Shown here: positions 30,533 to 41,661 of the stretch, one piece after another
Layout of the letters: each line of letters begins with the position of its first letter
How positions within the stretch are numbered: the stretch's first letter is position 1
Assembly (NCBI GenBank): GCA_019279435.1
Contig: JAAALK010000085.1
Span: forward strand, 1-64,000
Direction of reading: 5' to 3'
From: Zizania palustris
Taxonomy: Eukaryota > Streptophyta > Magnoliopsida > Poales > Poaceae
DNA length: 64,000 nt
Notes under the pieces: generated by a model
Database searches by the model: none
What the model was told of the DNA's origin: nothing
The model's input: only the letters and a program-made list of their open reading frames with translations
Made by a program: the position numbers and the translations under genes

Positions 30533-31459
30533 ATGACCAACACTCAGGGATCAGACGCTCCTCAGAACAGAGGGGATAGTGGCAACCTGCCACAATGGGG
30601 AGCCACCGGGCAGAGGCAAGCCCCGGTCGCTAATCACCCCACTTTGGCTGAGATGATGGCCACTCAGAATCAGTTGGTCTCAGCCCTCCTACACCAGATG
30701 CAGCAGCAGCAGCAACAGATGCAAGAGCAGCAGGCTCACCTCTTTCGCCTCCACCAACAGCCCGAGCTGCCCCGACCTGCCACACCAGCTCCCGCTCCCG
30801 CGTCACAGCTCTCGGAGTTCCTCCGAGTCCGCCCACCGACCTTCTCGAGCACCACCAACCCCATGGAGGCTGGGGATTGGTTGCGGGCGATCGAGAAGAA
30901 GCTCGACCTCCTGACCTGCACTGAGCAGGAGAGGGTGGCCTTCGCCACCCACCAGCTTCATGGTCCCGCCGCTGAGTGGTGGGACAATCACCGCGAGACT
31001 CTGCCCGAGGGCCACGCCCCCACTTGGGCAGAATTCTCGGCCGCCTTCCATGCCGCTCACATCCCCGACGGCATCATTGCCCAAAAACAACAAGAGTTCA
31101 GAGATCTGCAGCAGGGGAGCAGATCTGTCACAGAGTATCTGCACGAGTTTAACAGGTTGGCCAGGTACGCACCTGAAGAGGTCCGTACGGATGCGGCCAG
31201 GCAAGCTAAGTTCCTCCGGGGACTGAAGGACGAGTTGTCTCTACAACTCATCTCTGGAGACTTCGCCAACTTCCAGAAGTTGGTAAACAAGGCTATCATG
31301 CAGGAGACCCAACAGAATAAGGTCGACCTGAAGAAGAAGCGCATGATTGCCTTCAGGCAGAACCAGGGTATGGCCCAGAAACCCCCGTTTTGCTCCACCC
31401 CCACCAGCACCACAGTACCACCCCCGGCCAGTGTATCGCCCGGCGCCACCAGCTACTAA
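30533..31459 (+). CDS. Gag of gypsy element A, frameshifted at its C-terminus
   Basis: The start is ATG 30533 (MTNTQGS). A Gln-rich stretch (near residues 60-75) precedes the retrotransposon gag domain (about residues 100-240, with core WWDNHRETLPEGH and the FNRLARYAPEEV region). A run of five C at 31382-31386, against four in C, shifts the frame so the last 25 residues are out of register and end at 31459, before the zinc knuckle. In C the frame continues into pol. Gag packages the element RNA; here it would lack its nucleocapsid part unless ribosomes shift frame. The 173 bp before it (30360-30532) are AT-rich and non-coding. Confidence 0.85.
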   Translation: MTNTQGSDAPQNRGDSGNLPQWGATGQRQAPVANHPTLAEMMATQNQLVSALLHQMQQQQQQMQEQQAHLFRLHQQPELPRPATPAPAPASQLSEFLRVRPPTFSSTTNPMEAGDWLRAIEKKLDLLTCTEQERVAFATHQLHGPAAEWWDNHRETLPEGHAPTWAEFSAAFHAAHIPDGIIAQKQQEFRDLQQGSRSVTEYLHEFNRLARYAPEEVRTDAARQAKFLRGLKDELSLQLISGDFANFQKLVNKAIMQETQQNKVDLKKKRMIAFRQNQGMAQKPPFCSTPTSTTVPPPASVSPGATSY

Positions 31460-34400
31460 CGCCGGAGCCAGCCAACCTCGTTCCGCTCCAGCCGCACCGA
31501 CCGCCCCAGCTGCCCCGGCCAAGAAGCCGGAGGTTTTGAGAGACAGGCATGGCAAGCCTGTGGTGTGCTTCAACTGCCACCAGGAGGGACACTACTCCCA
31601 CCAGTGCCCTCATCCCAAGAGAGCTCAAGGCGTCACTTCCAACCCCGCCGTCCGCGCCAAAGTGAACCACGTCTCCGCCGAGGAAGCCCAGGCTGCACCA
31701 GAGATCGTCATGGGTAAGTTTATGGTTCATTCATCACTTGCAGTGGTATTATTTGACACCGGAGCTACCCACTCCTTTATATCAACTGCTTTTGTGGAAA
31801 ATAATGCCCTGAACATAAGTGAATTACCCAGGCCAGTGTTGATAGCCACCCCGGGCAAGCAAACTCTTGCCTATTCCTTTAGTCCAAGGGTATGGGTAGA
31901 AATCCAAGGCACGATATTTTGGGCCGACCCCATTCTAATAGAATGTCAAGGTTTGGACCTCATTCTAGGGATGGATTGGCTAAATAAACACCAAGGTGTG
32001 ATAGAATGTGCACAGAGAAAAGTGGCGGTGACTAATGAAGAAGGGACTATAGTCACATTCCAGATGCCCAGCATGAAGGCCGGAAGGACAAGACTACATC
32101 AGATTACCTTGGAGGAGATACCAGTAGTCAGTGAGTACCCGGACGTATTCCCCGAGGATCTACCAGGGGTGCCACCCCAGAGGGACATCGAGTTCAGGAT
32201 TGACTTGGTGCCCGGAACCACCCCTATCTACAAGCGACCATACAGGATGGCCGCCAATGAATTAGCTGAGATGAAGCAACAGTTGGAGGATCTTGAAAGG
32301 AAAGGTTACATCAGGCCCAGCACATCACCATGGGGTGCTCCCGTCATCTTCGTCGAGAAGAAAGAAGACAAGGCAAAGCGTATGTGTGTGGATTATCGCG
32401 CTTTGAATGAAGTAACAATCAAGAATAAGTACCCGTTGCCTCGGATCGATGATCTCTTCGACCAGCTAAAAGGAGCTACTGTATTCTCGAAGATCGACTT
32501 GCGTTCGGGTTATCATCAGTTAAGGATCCGAGAGGAGGATATACCCAAGACGGCCTTCACTACCCGTTATGGATTATATGAGTGCACGGTTATGTCCTTT
32601 GGATTGACCAATGCCCCTGCATTCTTCATGAATATGATGAATAAGGTATTCATGGAATATTTGGACAAGTTCATCGTGGTCTTCATAGACGACATCCTCA
32701 TTTATTCCAAGGATCAGAAAGAGCACGAGACTCACCTCCGTTTAACCTTAGGAAAGTTAAGGGAACACCAATTGTATGCCAAGTACAGCAAATGCAAGTT
32801 TTGGACGGCAGAAGTAAAATTCCTTGGACACATCATCTCTGCGCAAGGAATCGCAGTAGACCCTGCCACCGTAGAAGCAGTTACGGATTGGTTGCCACCC
32901 ACGAACGTATCTGAGATACGAAGTTTTCTGGGTTTGGCCGGATATTATCGGAGATTTATCGAGAATTTTTCTAAGATAGCCAAGCCAATGACCAAGTTGT
33001 TGCAGAAAGGAGAAAAGTTCGAATGGACTCCTGAATGCGAGGAAAGTTTCCGCACTCTTAAGACCCGTTTGGTGTCTGCACCTATACTGACCCTACCGGA
33101 TATCCGCAAAGACTTCCATGTCTATTGCGACGCATCTCGCCAAGGATTGGGATGTGTTCTTATGCAAGATGGGAAGGTTATCTCTTATGCCTCCCGTCAG
33201 TTGAGACCTCATGAGTTGAATTATCCGACTCACGATCTGGAATTAGCCGCCGTAGTGCACGCCCTTAAGATTTGGAGGCACTATCTAGTGGGAAATCGCT
33301 GTGAGATTTTTACGGATCACAAGAGCTTGAAGTATATCTTCACACAGCCAGATCTGAACTTGAGACAAAGACGATGGCTAGAATTGATCAAGGACTATGA
33401 CTTAGGTATTCACTACCACCCCGGAAAAGCAAATGTTGTAGCTGATGCATTAAGTCGCAAGGGATATTGCACCGCCATGATGATTCAAGAACATGCACCC
33501 CTGTTATGTAGGGAGATGGAAAAATTAAATCTTGGATTAACCACAAGAGCATACCTAGCCACCTTGGAGACCCAACCTGTCTTGTTTGAACAGATCCGTG
33601 AAGCTCAGTTAGAGGACCCAGATATAGCTGCCATTAAGAAGAACATGAGACAAGGAAAAACCCCCGGATTTTCAGAGGACGAGAGTGGCACCATATGGTT
33701 TGGAACTCGGATATGTGTGCCGGATAAACCTGAAATAAAGACTCTTATCTTAAGAGAAGCCCATGAGACATTGTACTCCATTCATCCCGGCAGTACCAAG
33801 ATGTACCAAGATCTGAAGGAACGTTATTGGTGGGTTAGCATGAAAAGAGAGATTGCCCAGTTTGTCGCCGAATGTGACACCTGCAGAAGAGTAAAAGCTG
33901 AGCATCAGAGACCTGCAGGATTGTTACAGCCACTTAAAGTGCCGGAATGGAAGTGGGAAGAAATCGGTATGGATTTCATCACAGGATTACCAAAGACCCA
34001 ACTTGGGTATGATTCTATTTGGGTGATCATCGATCGGCTTACGAAAGTGGCTCATTTCATAGCCGTCAAAACAACCTTTAGTGGCCCTAAGCTTGCAGAG
34101 CTATATATGGCCCGGATCGTCTGTCTTCATGGAGTGCCCAAGAAGATAGTGTCTGACCGAGGAAGTCAGTTTACCTCTCGTTTTTGGAAGAACCTCCAAG
34201 AGGAGATGGGCACGAGATTAAATTTCAGTACCGCCTACCATCCTCAGACAGATGGACAAACGGAGAGGGTAAATCAGATACTAGAGGATATGCTTCGAGC
34301 ATGTGTTTTGGATTTTGGAGCCACTTGGGACAAGAGCTTGCCGTACGCTGAATTTTCATACAACAACAGCTATCAAGCCAGCCTTCAGATGTCTCCTTTT

Positions 34401-35012
34401 GAAGCCCTATATGGACGTAAGTGCAGAACGCCTCTACTTTGGGACCAAACTAGTGAATCCCAAGTATTCGGAACCGACATTCTTCGTGAAGCTGAAGAGA
34501 AGGTACGGATCATCAGAGACCGACTCAAGACAGCCCAATCGCGACAGAAGAGCTACGCAGACAATCGCCGTCGAGACCTAGCCTTTGAAGAAGGAGATCA
34601 TGTCTACCTACGAGTCACGCCTCTCCGTGGAACTCAACGGTTTAACATGAGAGGAAAGTTGGCCCCTCGATATGTTGGACCATTTCCCGTTGTTCGACGC
34701 CAAGGCGAAGTTGCATATCAGTTGGAATTACCACCCTCATTGGCTGGAGTGCATGACGTGTTTCATGTTTCCCAACTCAAGAAGTGTGTCCGCATCCCCA
34801 CGGAGCAAGTGGATCTTCAGCAGTTGGATGTCCAAGAGGATCTGACCTATGTGGAAAAGCCGGTCAAGATATTGGAAGTCAAAGAAAGGACCACCAGGAG
34901 TAGAGTCATCCGCTTCTGCAAAGTGCAGTGGAGCAATCATCCAGTAGAGGAAGCTACATGGGAAAAAGAGGATGAACTCAAGGCACAGCATCCTGAACTA
35001 TTCGAGGATTGA
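31387..35012 (+). pseudogene. Pol of gypsy element A, intact apart from its separation from gag
   Basis: After the one-base shift at 31382-31386 the frame is open to 35012. It holds the zinc knuckle CFNCHQEGHYSHQC (near 31566), protease DTGATHS (near 31755) and RT with FIDDILIYS (catalytic Asp pair at 32688-32693). RNase H (CDASRQGLG near 33126) and integrase follow, the latter with its HHCC region (33760-33885) and D, D, E residues near 33970, 34155 and 34265. A C-terminal chromodomain (about 34850-35000, KILEVKERTTRSR...VQWSN...ATWE) would read histone marks and steer insertion to heterochromatin. An ATG at 31347 opens the same frame but lies upstream of the shift, so true translation start is doubtful. 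Confidence 0.88.
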
Positions 35013-35040
35013 GCCGAATCTCGAGGACGAGATTCTCTGT

Positions 35041-35054
35041 AAGGGGGATAGGAT
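35041..35054 (+). promoter_or_regulatory. Polypurine tract of gypsy element A
   Basis: AAGGGGGATAGGA directly precedes the 3' LTR start TGTAAC. It is the expected primer for plus-strand DNA synthesis. The same tract precedes the C 3' LTR at about 60726. Confidence 0.85.
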
Positions 35055-38000
35055 TGTAACACCCCAGAAATTAAAAAGGAATAAAATAAAAAGAAAATAA
35101 TATTTAAATCATTTTTGGATTTTTTTTTTCAAAAGGAAAAATCACCAAAAGCCTAAATAAAGCCAAACAGGGAGAAATACTTAAAATCTGGACTTGAAAA
35201 TTTTATGAGATGAACTAGAGATCAAAATATATTTTTAGGAATTTTTACAAATTTTTATCAACAGTGATTCAACCCTTAATCAAATAAATGAAATACTGGA
35301 ATTATTTTAAATCAGAAATAAATTTTTAATCCTAATTGGGCCTCAACCCCGAAACCCCCTCCTAAAGCCTTTTAGGCCCAGCCCACCACTGCTCTCTCTC
35401 TGGCGAGCGGGCCCCGCCTGTCGGCGCTTTTCCCCGCCTCCCTCTCCCGCCCACGCCCGCTTGGTCCCACCAGTCAGCCCCCGCCGCGCCACTGACCGCC
35501 CGGACCCGCCGCTCGGCCCCTTTCCTTTTTCGTTCGCCCACTGACAGGTGGAGCCCACCTGTCAGATTCGTCTTCTCCGATGGAAGGGGATCACCCCCTT
35601 CCTTCCTCCCGGCGATCACTTTCGGTTCTCGCCGCCGGCCACCTCGATTCGCCCGATCCGACCACGGATCACCTTCCCTGGTCACCACCGCACCCTTTCC
35701 ATCCGTGGCCAACGCGGTTTCGCGAGAATGAAAGCTAACCGAAGCCTATGGAATGAGATCGCCGGAGGGAGAGGGAAACCTTCGGTTTCCTTCCATTTAG
35801 ACGCTGTCGACGACCCTATAAAAGCCCCTGTGGTCGCCGCCCTCTACCCACACCGTAGCAGCCGAGCCCTAACGCACCAGAGCGCCGCCGCCCCGTTTTC
35901 GGGTTCCTCCTCTGTTTCGACTCCGGCGAGCTCTCGCCGTCACCTCGGACTTCCTCCGTCCACGTCGTCGCCACCGTCGTGACCACCAGAGCCCGCCCGT
36001 CCTCGGCCACGACTCCGTTGGTCGAGAGGACCGCCGGATCGCCTCGCCGCCGACGAACCCGAATGGTTCCTTCGCCCCTCTTCGACGTCGGTCGCCGTCC
36101 GCTCGCCGTCACCACCACCGCCGGTACGACCAAGTCCCCCTCTCATCACTGGTTCCATTTTTGGCCTTATCACAGTCGTCCAAGCCACGCCGTCGCCGGA
36201 ATCCTTCGCCGTTGGACAGCCGGAGCCGAGAACGAAGGGGGTAACCACCCCTTTTGCTCGTGCCGTGCCGGACGGGTCCCTGGCCGTCTGATCCAGATCG
36301 GAGGGCTAGGATTAAATCCCTTCGGGATCTAATCCAGGCCCTCGGATCCAGTCAAACCGGTATTGTTTAATCTCGGCCGTAGATCATGACTTAAAACGCT
36401 GGAACGATCCCGTGCGTCCACGTATACCCCTTCGCCACGTTTTAATCTGGGCCGTTGAAACTCATTTAAAACCCCCGCCTCGCATCTGGCCGCTGGATCC
36501 AGATCCAACGGTCCAGATCCGATCGGTCCACGCGCATAGTCACGGGTTCACGGTGAACCCGGTTCACCGTGGACCAGGGACTGTTTTCTGTTTAAATAAA
36601 ATTCCAGAAAATTGTTTAAACTTCAAAAATTCATATCTTGCTCATTTTAACTCCAAATTTCACCATTCAAATTTTATTAGAACCAGAATATTATTCTCTA
36701 CACATTAATGCCATAAAAACACTATGTTTCTGTTACCCAAAATATTATTAATAAATAAATGAATAAAAATCCCTTAGGGTTAAAATTAATAATACAGAAA
36801 ATAAATTGGGAAAAATTCTAAAATATTAAACTTTACTGTTTTGAACAAAACCTTGAAATATTAAAAATATTACTTCACATAATAAAACCTACAAATGTGT
36901 ATGTTTAATATTTGGTGAATTTTATCTGTTTATTGAATGTATTTTTTATTTTCCGTATCGAGAAGACTACGAGTTCGTCGAGGAGCAGGAGTTCTACCCC
37001 GAGGTTCCTCCATCCCCATTTGCTGAGCAAGGCAAGTCATCGACCACCCCTGTGGAAACAGTTGATCATATTGAGCCCATGTGTCAATAAATTATCGCTA
37101 TAACCCATAGGTTAATATTGCATTAGTCAAATATTCAAGCCTTACACTTATATTTATTAGATCCCTGTCCTTGTGTGCAAACCCAAGCCATGCTTATTGA
37201 GCCTTAACTCCTTGTCACTCTACTATAAAAATATTAGCTAGTGCCCAATGTACCGGCACACCTGCTATAGGTTAAAAAGAATGAGTCGTAGATAGCTGGA
37301 TTTCTGTATATGAATTTCCCTGTTATTCTCGTCTCTGGACTCTGTTGGAGTTGGCTAGGTTATAAGTATGGTGGGTTCCGGGTGCAAGCTCGGGCACTGG
37401 TTTGTCGCACCCGGGGCACTATAAGGACCGGTCTGCGGGATCTGTTGCAAAGCACTTCTGTACCAACCACAAGTCTAATGGGTAAGTCCTAACTGGAAGT
37501 ATGGAATACTCCGGCTTGATGCACCATAGAGGAGGGGGCAAGGGGCTAGCCTGCGGGCGACTTGTACCGACGAGGCTCAAGGGGGGGTATGGCGGGGCTC
37601 CGATGCGTCGGGACACCATATGAAACCCATAAGAGGGTGCTATTGAGTCGGGGAGGACTATATGGAAGGTTTTGGCACGAGTTCCCGTGTGATGGGTCAT
37701 CTCGTTACACTTCGGTGTAGGTGATGAGTGCGTGCCTTGTGGGTACAGTGGTACATCTCTGATCAGAGTAATTTAATCTTTTCGAAAAGCCGAGCCCAGG
37801 GTCAAGGGCGGGTTGTGTGACTACTCGCAGTTAGCTTACAATTGTTTGAATGTTCAAGTTATTCATGGCACGTAAGGACTGTTGAGCGAGGTGGGGCTGA
37901 CTGTACCCCTCGAGTTAGAAGATGATGATACACATGCACATGTTTACTTTTCCGTACTAATAAATTGCTCACATTTAAAGCTTTACAATTATGATGCTTC

Positions 38001-38352
38001 CGCAAAATTAGCCACTACCTCCCTTGTTATTATGTTGCATTATATTTGCATTCGGTGGCTTGCTGAGTACATCTGTACTCACCCCGTTGACTTACAACAT
38101 CAGAGCCAGTCTACTACGAGGAGGATGAAGGTCTGGAGTAGCGACCCAGTCAAGGCGAGACTGGAAGGAGGCGTTCATCTAGGACCCTTATTTTATTAGT
38201 TTCTCTTCACTTTTATTCACTTTTGTATTAATGCGGTCTACGAACCGTGAATGATTGCCCGTATTGTACGTGGTCGCATGATGAACGTCTTGTTTTATTG
38301 ATTTTCTATGGAATTTCAATAAAGTCCTGATTTATTAAATCGGGGCGCGACA
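35055..38352 (+). repeat. 3' LTR of gypsy element A (about 3.3 kb)
   Basis: It runs from TGTAAC to GCGACA and is followed by the target duplication CAGGT (38353-38357). It shares diagnostic bases with the C 3' LTR against both 5' LTRs: GGATCACC near 35590, CTGGCCGT near 36283, ATGATGC near 37992 and ATGTTGC near 38032. It differs from the A 5' LTR at a few tens of sites, so A is clearly older than B. Confidence 0.93.
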
Positions 38353-38357
38353 CAGGT

Positions 38358-39590
38358 ACACAGAGAGAGTAGATGAGAGAGACGCTTTGGCCACTAAGCT
38401 TGAAAGCGCTCAACAGGAGCTAAAAGATGCTCATGCCACTGTCGTCGCACCTTGTGTAGACTGCCCATCCCATTTAGCTAGTATAGCTGAGCTGAGAGCC
38501 AAGAGTGATGAGCAGTTGAGCGAGTTAGATGGAGTGAGAGCTGAGTTGAAGCAGACTAAGCTAGAGCTTGAGACATTGTCAGTTCCACCCACTGTTTGTG
38601 AGAACTGCTTGTCCATTAGAATGGAGTTGGTCAAGCTAAAAGCAGAGAAGTCTGTCGATGTTGATAGAGAGTGTGAGATCTGCTTGTCTCTGGTGGAGGT
38701 GTTAGCTTCTTTGAGAGAGGAGCTAGGTGATGTTCAGAATGAGAACTTTTACCTCCGTCAGATCCTGAGTTGGATTAGTGCTAGAGAGCCACAGCTCGGC
38801 ATGATGATCCAGCAGTTCAAGAGATAGGATGGGTTTGGGTAGGTTACACCTATACCAAGGCTGATTTTGAGAGCACCATTAGCCGAGCAGTGGAGTGGAG
38901 CAAGATGACTCCCAAACAGAGATATCCCAAGACTCACTCCACTAAGTCCTTTAAGGATAGTCAGCCCAAGGATGGAGTGTTCCAAGAACAACCTAAAACT
39001 CCACCTAAGAAGCAAATCTGGGTCCCAAAGCCTAAAACTCTCCACACTTCTCTTAACTCTTTACCTGGACCCTCTCACACCAAAGATGCTACACCCAACA
39101 CCACCAAGCCTAAGAACCCTAAGCCACAACAAACATCCCAAGAAGCCTACCTATCACTGTGAGTTATGATAGAGAGACGGGCATCTTGAGGAGTTTTGCT
39201 TCAGGAGGAAGCGGGTTGAGCGAGCAGAGAGAGCTCGAGGTGGGCAGGAGTAGTTCTACCAGCAGGGTGGTAGACAAAGAGTCCCTCGACGTAGAGAGAG
39301 GCTAGAGGCCAGGCCATGTCGTGTAGGTGGTGGTAGAGGAGACGGTTTTTATGATAGTGCTCCGGAGGGTGGTTTCCGTTCCGGCAGAGTTCCAGATCGT
39401 TCGGTATACGGTTTTGGATCTCGCGACCGTGATTTTAGGAAGAACAGAGGACCGCGCTTTAATCCGCGTTTCGGTCCAGACTCATATGATTCTTTTTGCT
39501 TTCCTACATATGAGCAGATGGCTCGACACTAGTTTAGCACTTTTGCTAAACCTGGCATTGGACCGTTTTCTCCCACTTATGATTATTGAT
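38358..39590 (+). pseudogene. Gag remnant of copia element G, 3' part
   Basis: The G gag resumes directly after the A target duplication. The coiled-coil tail is open to TAG at 38825, with the repeated ELxxxxxELKQTKLELETL-like heptads and several Cys pairs. Further stops and shifts follow. A second zinc-knuckle region (YHCEL then RDGHLEEFCF) lies near 39155-39205, then an Arg/Gly-rich tail. Similarity to E ends near 39580, just before where the E protease begins, so G never reaches pol. With 17806-19318 this makes a gag-only element. Confidence 0.85.
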
Positions 39591-40979
39591 CTTGATTTGG
39601 GAGTTGTGTATCCTTTTTGGGATACTTTGTGTCAGTTTTTTACTTTCTTCTTTATTTTTTATTGAGTCTTTTTGTGTGCGTTCATATCATGCATAATTAT
39701 CAATCACATTTTGAGCTTGCTTCTGCTATATGATTAATCTGCTTTACTTTCTCTAGCTAGTATATGTTTTTGATTACTTGTCGATGATCATGTTCTATTT
39801 CAGTTCACATGGTATATCTGATATTTGTCATATGCATGGCTTTTATGTTTTAAAATTGAAAAATGATCACCATTGCTTCTGGTAACTAGCATGTGTAGGC
39901 TGAATGCTTTCGCTATCTTTTACATGCCTTGTAGCTAGATCCTTACTTAGATGTAGATATGCAACTTGGACATCCATATGCTTTAAATATGAAAAATGTG
40001 CAATAAAAATGATAAAAATTCAGAAAAATGAAAAAATTATGCATTTTTATGATTATTAAAAAAGATCCAGGTGGGTTTGCTTTGTCGCATTGCATTGTTC
40101 TGGACTGCTTACCATAGCACTTCGGTATGAGCTAGGACGGTGTAATGTATGCCAAGACCAATGTCTTAAGATTCTGATGGTCCAGTTCTGGCCTAGGCTT
40201 GACTTGGTCGGTTAGCATAAGGTTTGACATGCAAATAACCCCTGGCAGAAATGAAAAATATAAAGAAAAAGAAAAAGTCTGAAAAATTTAAAAAGATGAC
40301 AAGTTTGCTGAAGCACTTTGTTTTGGACAATGCTTATCTTGGTAGATATCAGTTAGCTTTTGCATATCATGTTTTACCTTTCTTGTAACTAGAAAATGTG
40401 GTGAGGCTTTTGTTTGCAAAAATCGAAAAATGCGTTGCTAATGGCGCTCTTTAGATATCATCTATTGCACTGATCATGCCATGTATCTTAGACAGTATAT
40501 CTTTTGCTATACCTGTTAGATGCTGTAATTGCAATCAATCATATCTAAGAAGCATGCTTTTCACACTCCACCCGCACCCCATCTGCATTCATGGCATATT
40601 TTGAGGGGGAGCTGCATTTCAGGGGGAGTTTGTGTCTATGTCTTTTTAGAGTGCATTTAGTCTCACTTGATGAGTCCAATTGTCAACAAGGGGGAGAAAT
40701 TTTGGAGTTTAGGGAACATTTTTAGCCTTCTCTGAGATTTATTTCAGGGGGAGTTCCTTGTTGGTAATTCTGAGATTTGCACTTGCTTTTGAGTATTTAT
40801 TTTTGGTTAACCATAATGACCATTTTTCTTTCTTCTGTTTGGCTTTTGGTCATTAGGGTTAAACTTTTATTTTCTTTCTTCTATTTTCTTTTGTCTTTGT
40901 TTTCCTGTTTCCACATGTTTTGCAGGTTCTGAAGATGAGCTGAAGAGGGTGTTGACAATGCACTCATCAAGGAAGAGAT
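39591..40979 (+). other. Non-coding 3' region of copia element G
   Basis: An AT-rich 1.4-kb region with no credible ORF that occupies the place of pol. Four GGGGGAG blocks (about 40603, 40621, 40689 and 40747) resemble polypurine tracts. The tract actually adjacent to the LTR is AAGGAAGAGA (40969-40978). The sequence is absent from F, which lost it by deletion. It probably supplies cis signals for reverse transcription; no host gene was recognised. Confidence 0.75.
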
Positions 40980-41661
40980 TGAGAAACCATGTTGAAGAAT
41001 ATGGTTTGGATACTCCAGATATGATGAGTGATTGTCAACGGAAGTCAAAGGAAGAGAGATATGAAGACCTGCCGAGTCTGAGGCCGCGTGTGACTCAGGT
41101 ACACGGGCAGCGAGCGATGGCCGGGCAGAGGAGCCGCGGAGTCGGGCTGGCCCAATCCGGGTACATGGGCTAGGAGCAGTAGATGATCCACTGGTCTATT
41201 GACTGGGTTTGACTCAGGTACACAGGCGGCGAGCGATTGCCGGGCTGAGGAAGCTGCGGGGTCGGGTCGGCCCAATTCGGGTACCCGGTGCGAAGATGGT
41301 GGACGCTTTGTCAGTTTCGGCGCAAAACTGACAACCTATGGTTATTTTGTTTTTAGGGTATTAATATTAATATTTTAAGTTCAGGATATTTTTATTTGAG
41401 TCACGTGATTTTTCTAAGAATATTTTAGTAATTTTCGGAATTTATTTTAGAGTCAGTTTAATTTACCCTAGGGGTAAATTAGTCTTTTCATGTATTAGGA
41501 GTCGCCTATAAATAGGCCCCTATCCCCCTCGGGATAGATGACTATTTCTAATAGATTAATATACAGTCCACTGATTACTTTTTTGATCTACAATTCTTTC
41601 GAGTTCGATCGGTAACTCCGCCGACTGAGTTTCTCTTCCCTCCGGCCGACGCGTGCATCAG
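40980..41661 (+). repeat. Left part of the 3' LTR of copia element G
   Basis: It begins TGAGAAACCATG after the polypurine tract, carries the two U3 repeats and a TATA box (CCTATAAATAGG near 41507), and is cut at 41661 by an antisense E-type LTR. The last five bases are ATCAG, which do not match the GCCTT on the far side of that LTR. The equivalent LTR at 13956 continues about 400 bp further before its own interruption, so the two insertions are at different points. Confidence 0.85.

Larger units (their letters stand above)
19319..38352 (+). mobile_element. Gypsy element A, Del/Tekay-like chromovirus with an extra ORF, hosting element B
   Basis: Two LTRs of about 3.3 kb, TGTAAC to GCGACA, flank an internal region with a primer site, an extra 270-codon ORF, gag, and pol in the order protease, RT, RNase H, integrase, chromodomain. 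This order and the chromodomain mark a Ty3/gypsy chromovirus, and the long LTRs fit the Del/Tekay lineage. It is inserted in the G gag with target duplication CAGGT. Removing B and its duplication leaves about 12.2 kb. The one coding break seen is a frameshift at the gag-pol boundary. Confidence 0.9.

Noticed and set aside
31347..31459. Programmed frameshift between gag and pol in A
   Set aside because: The homologous element C has no shift because it lacks one C; a family-wide programmed signal is not supported.
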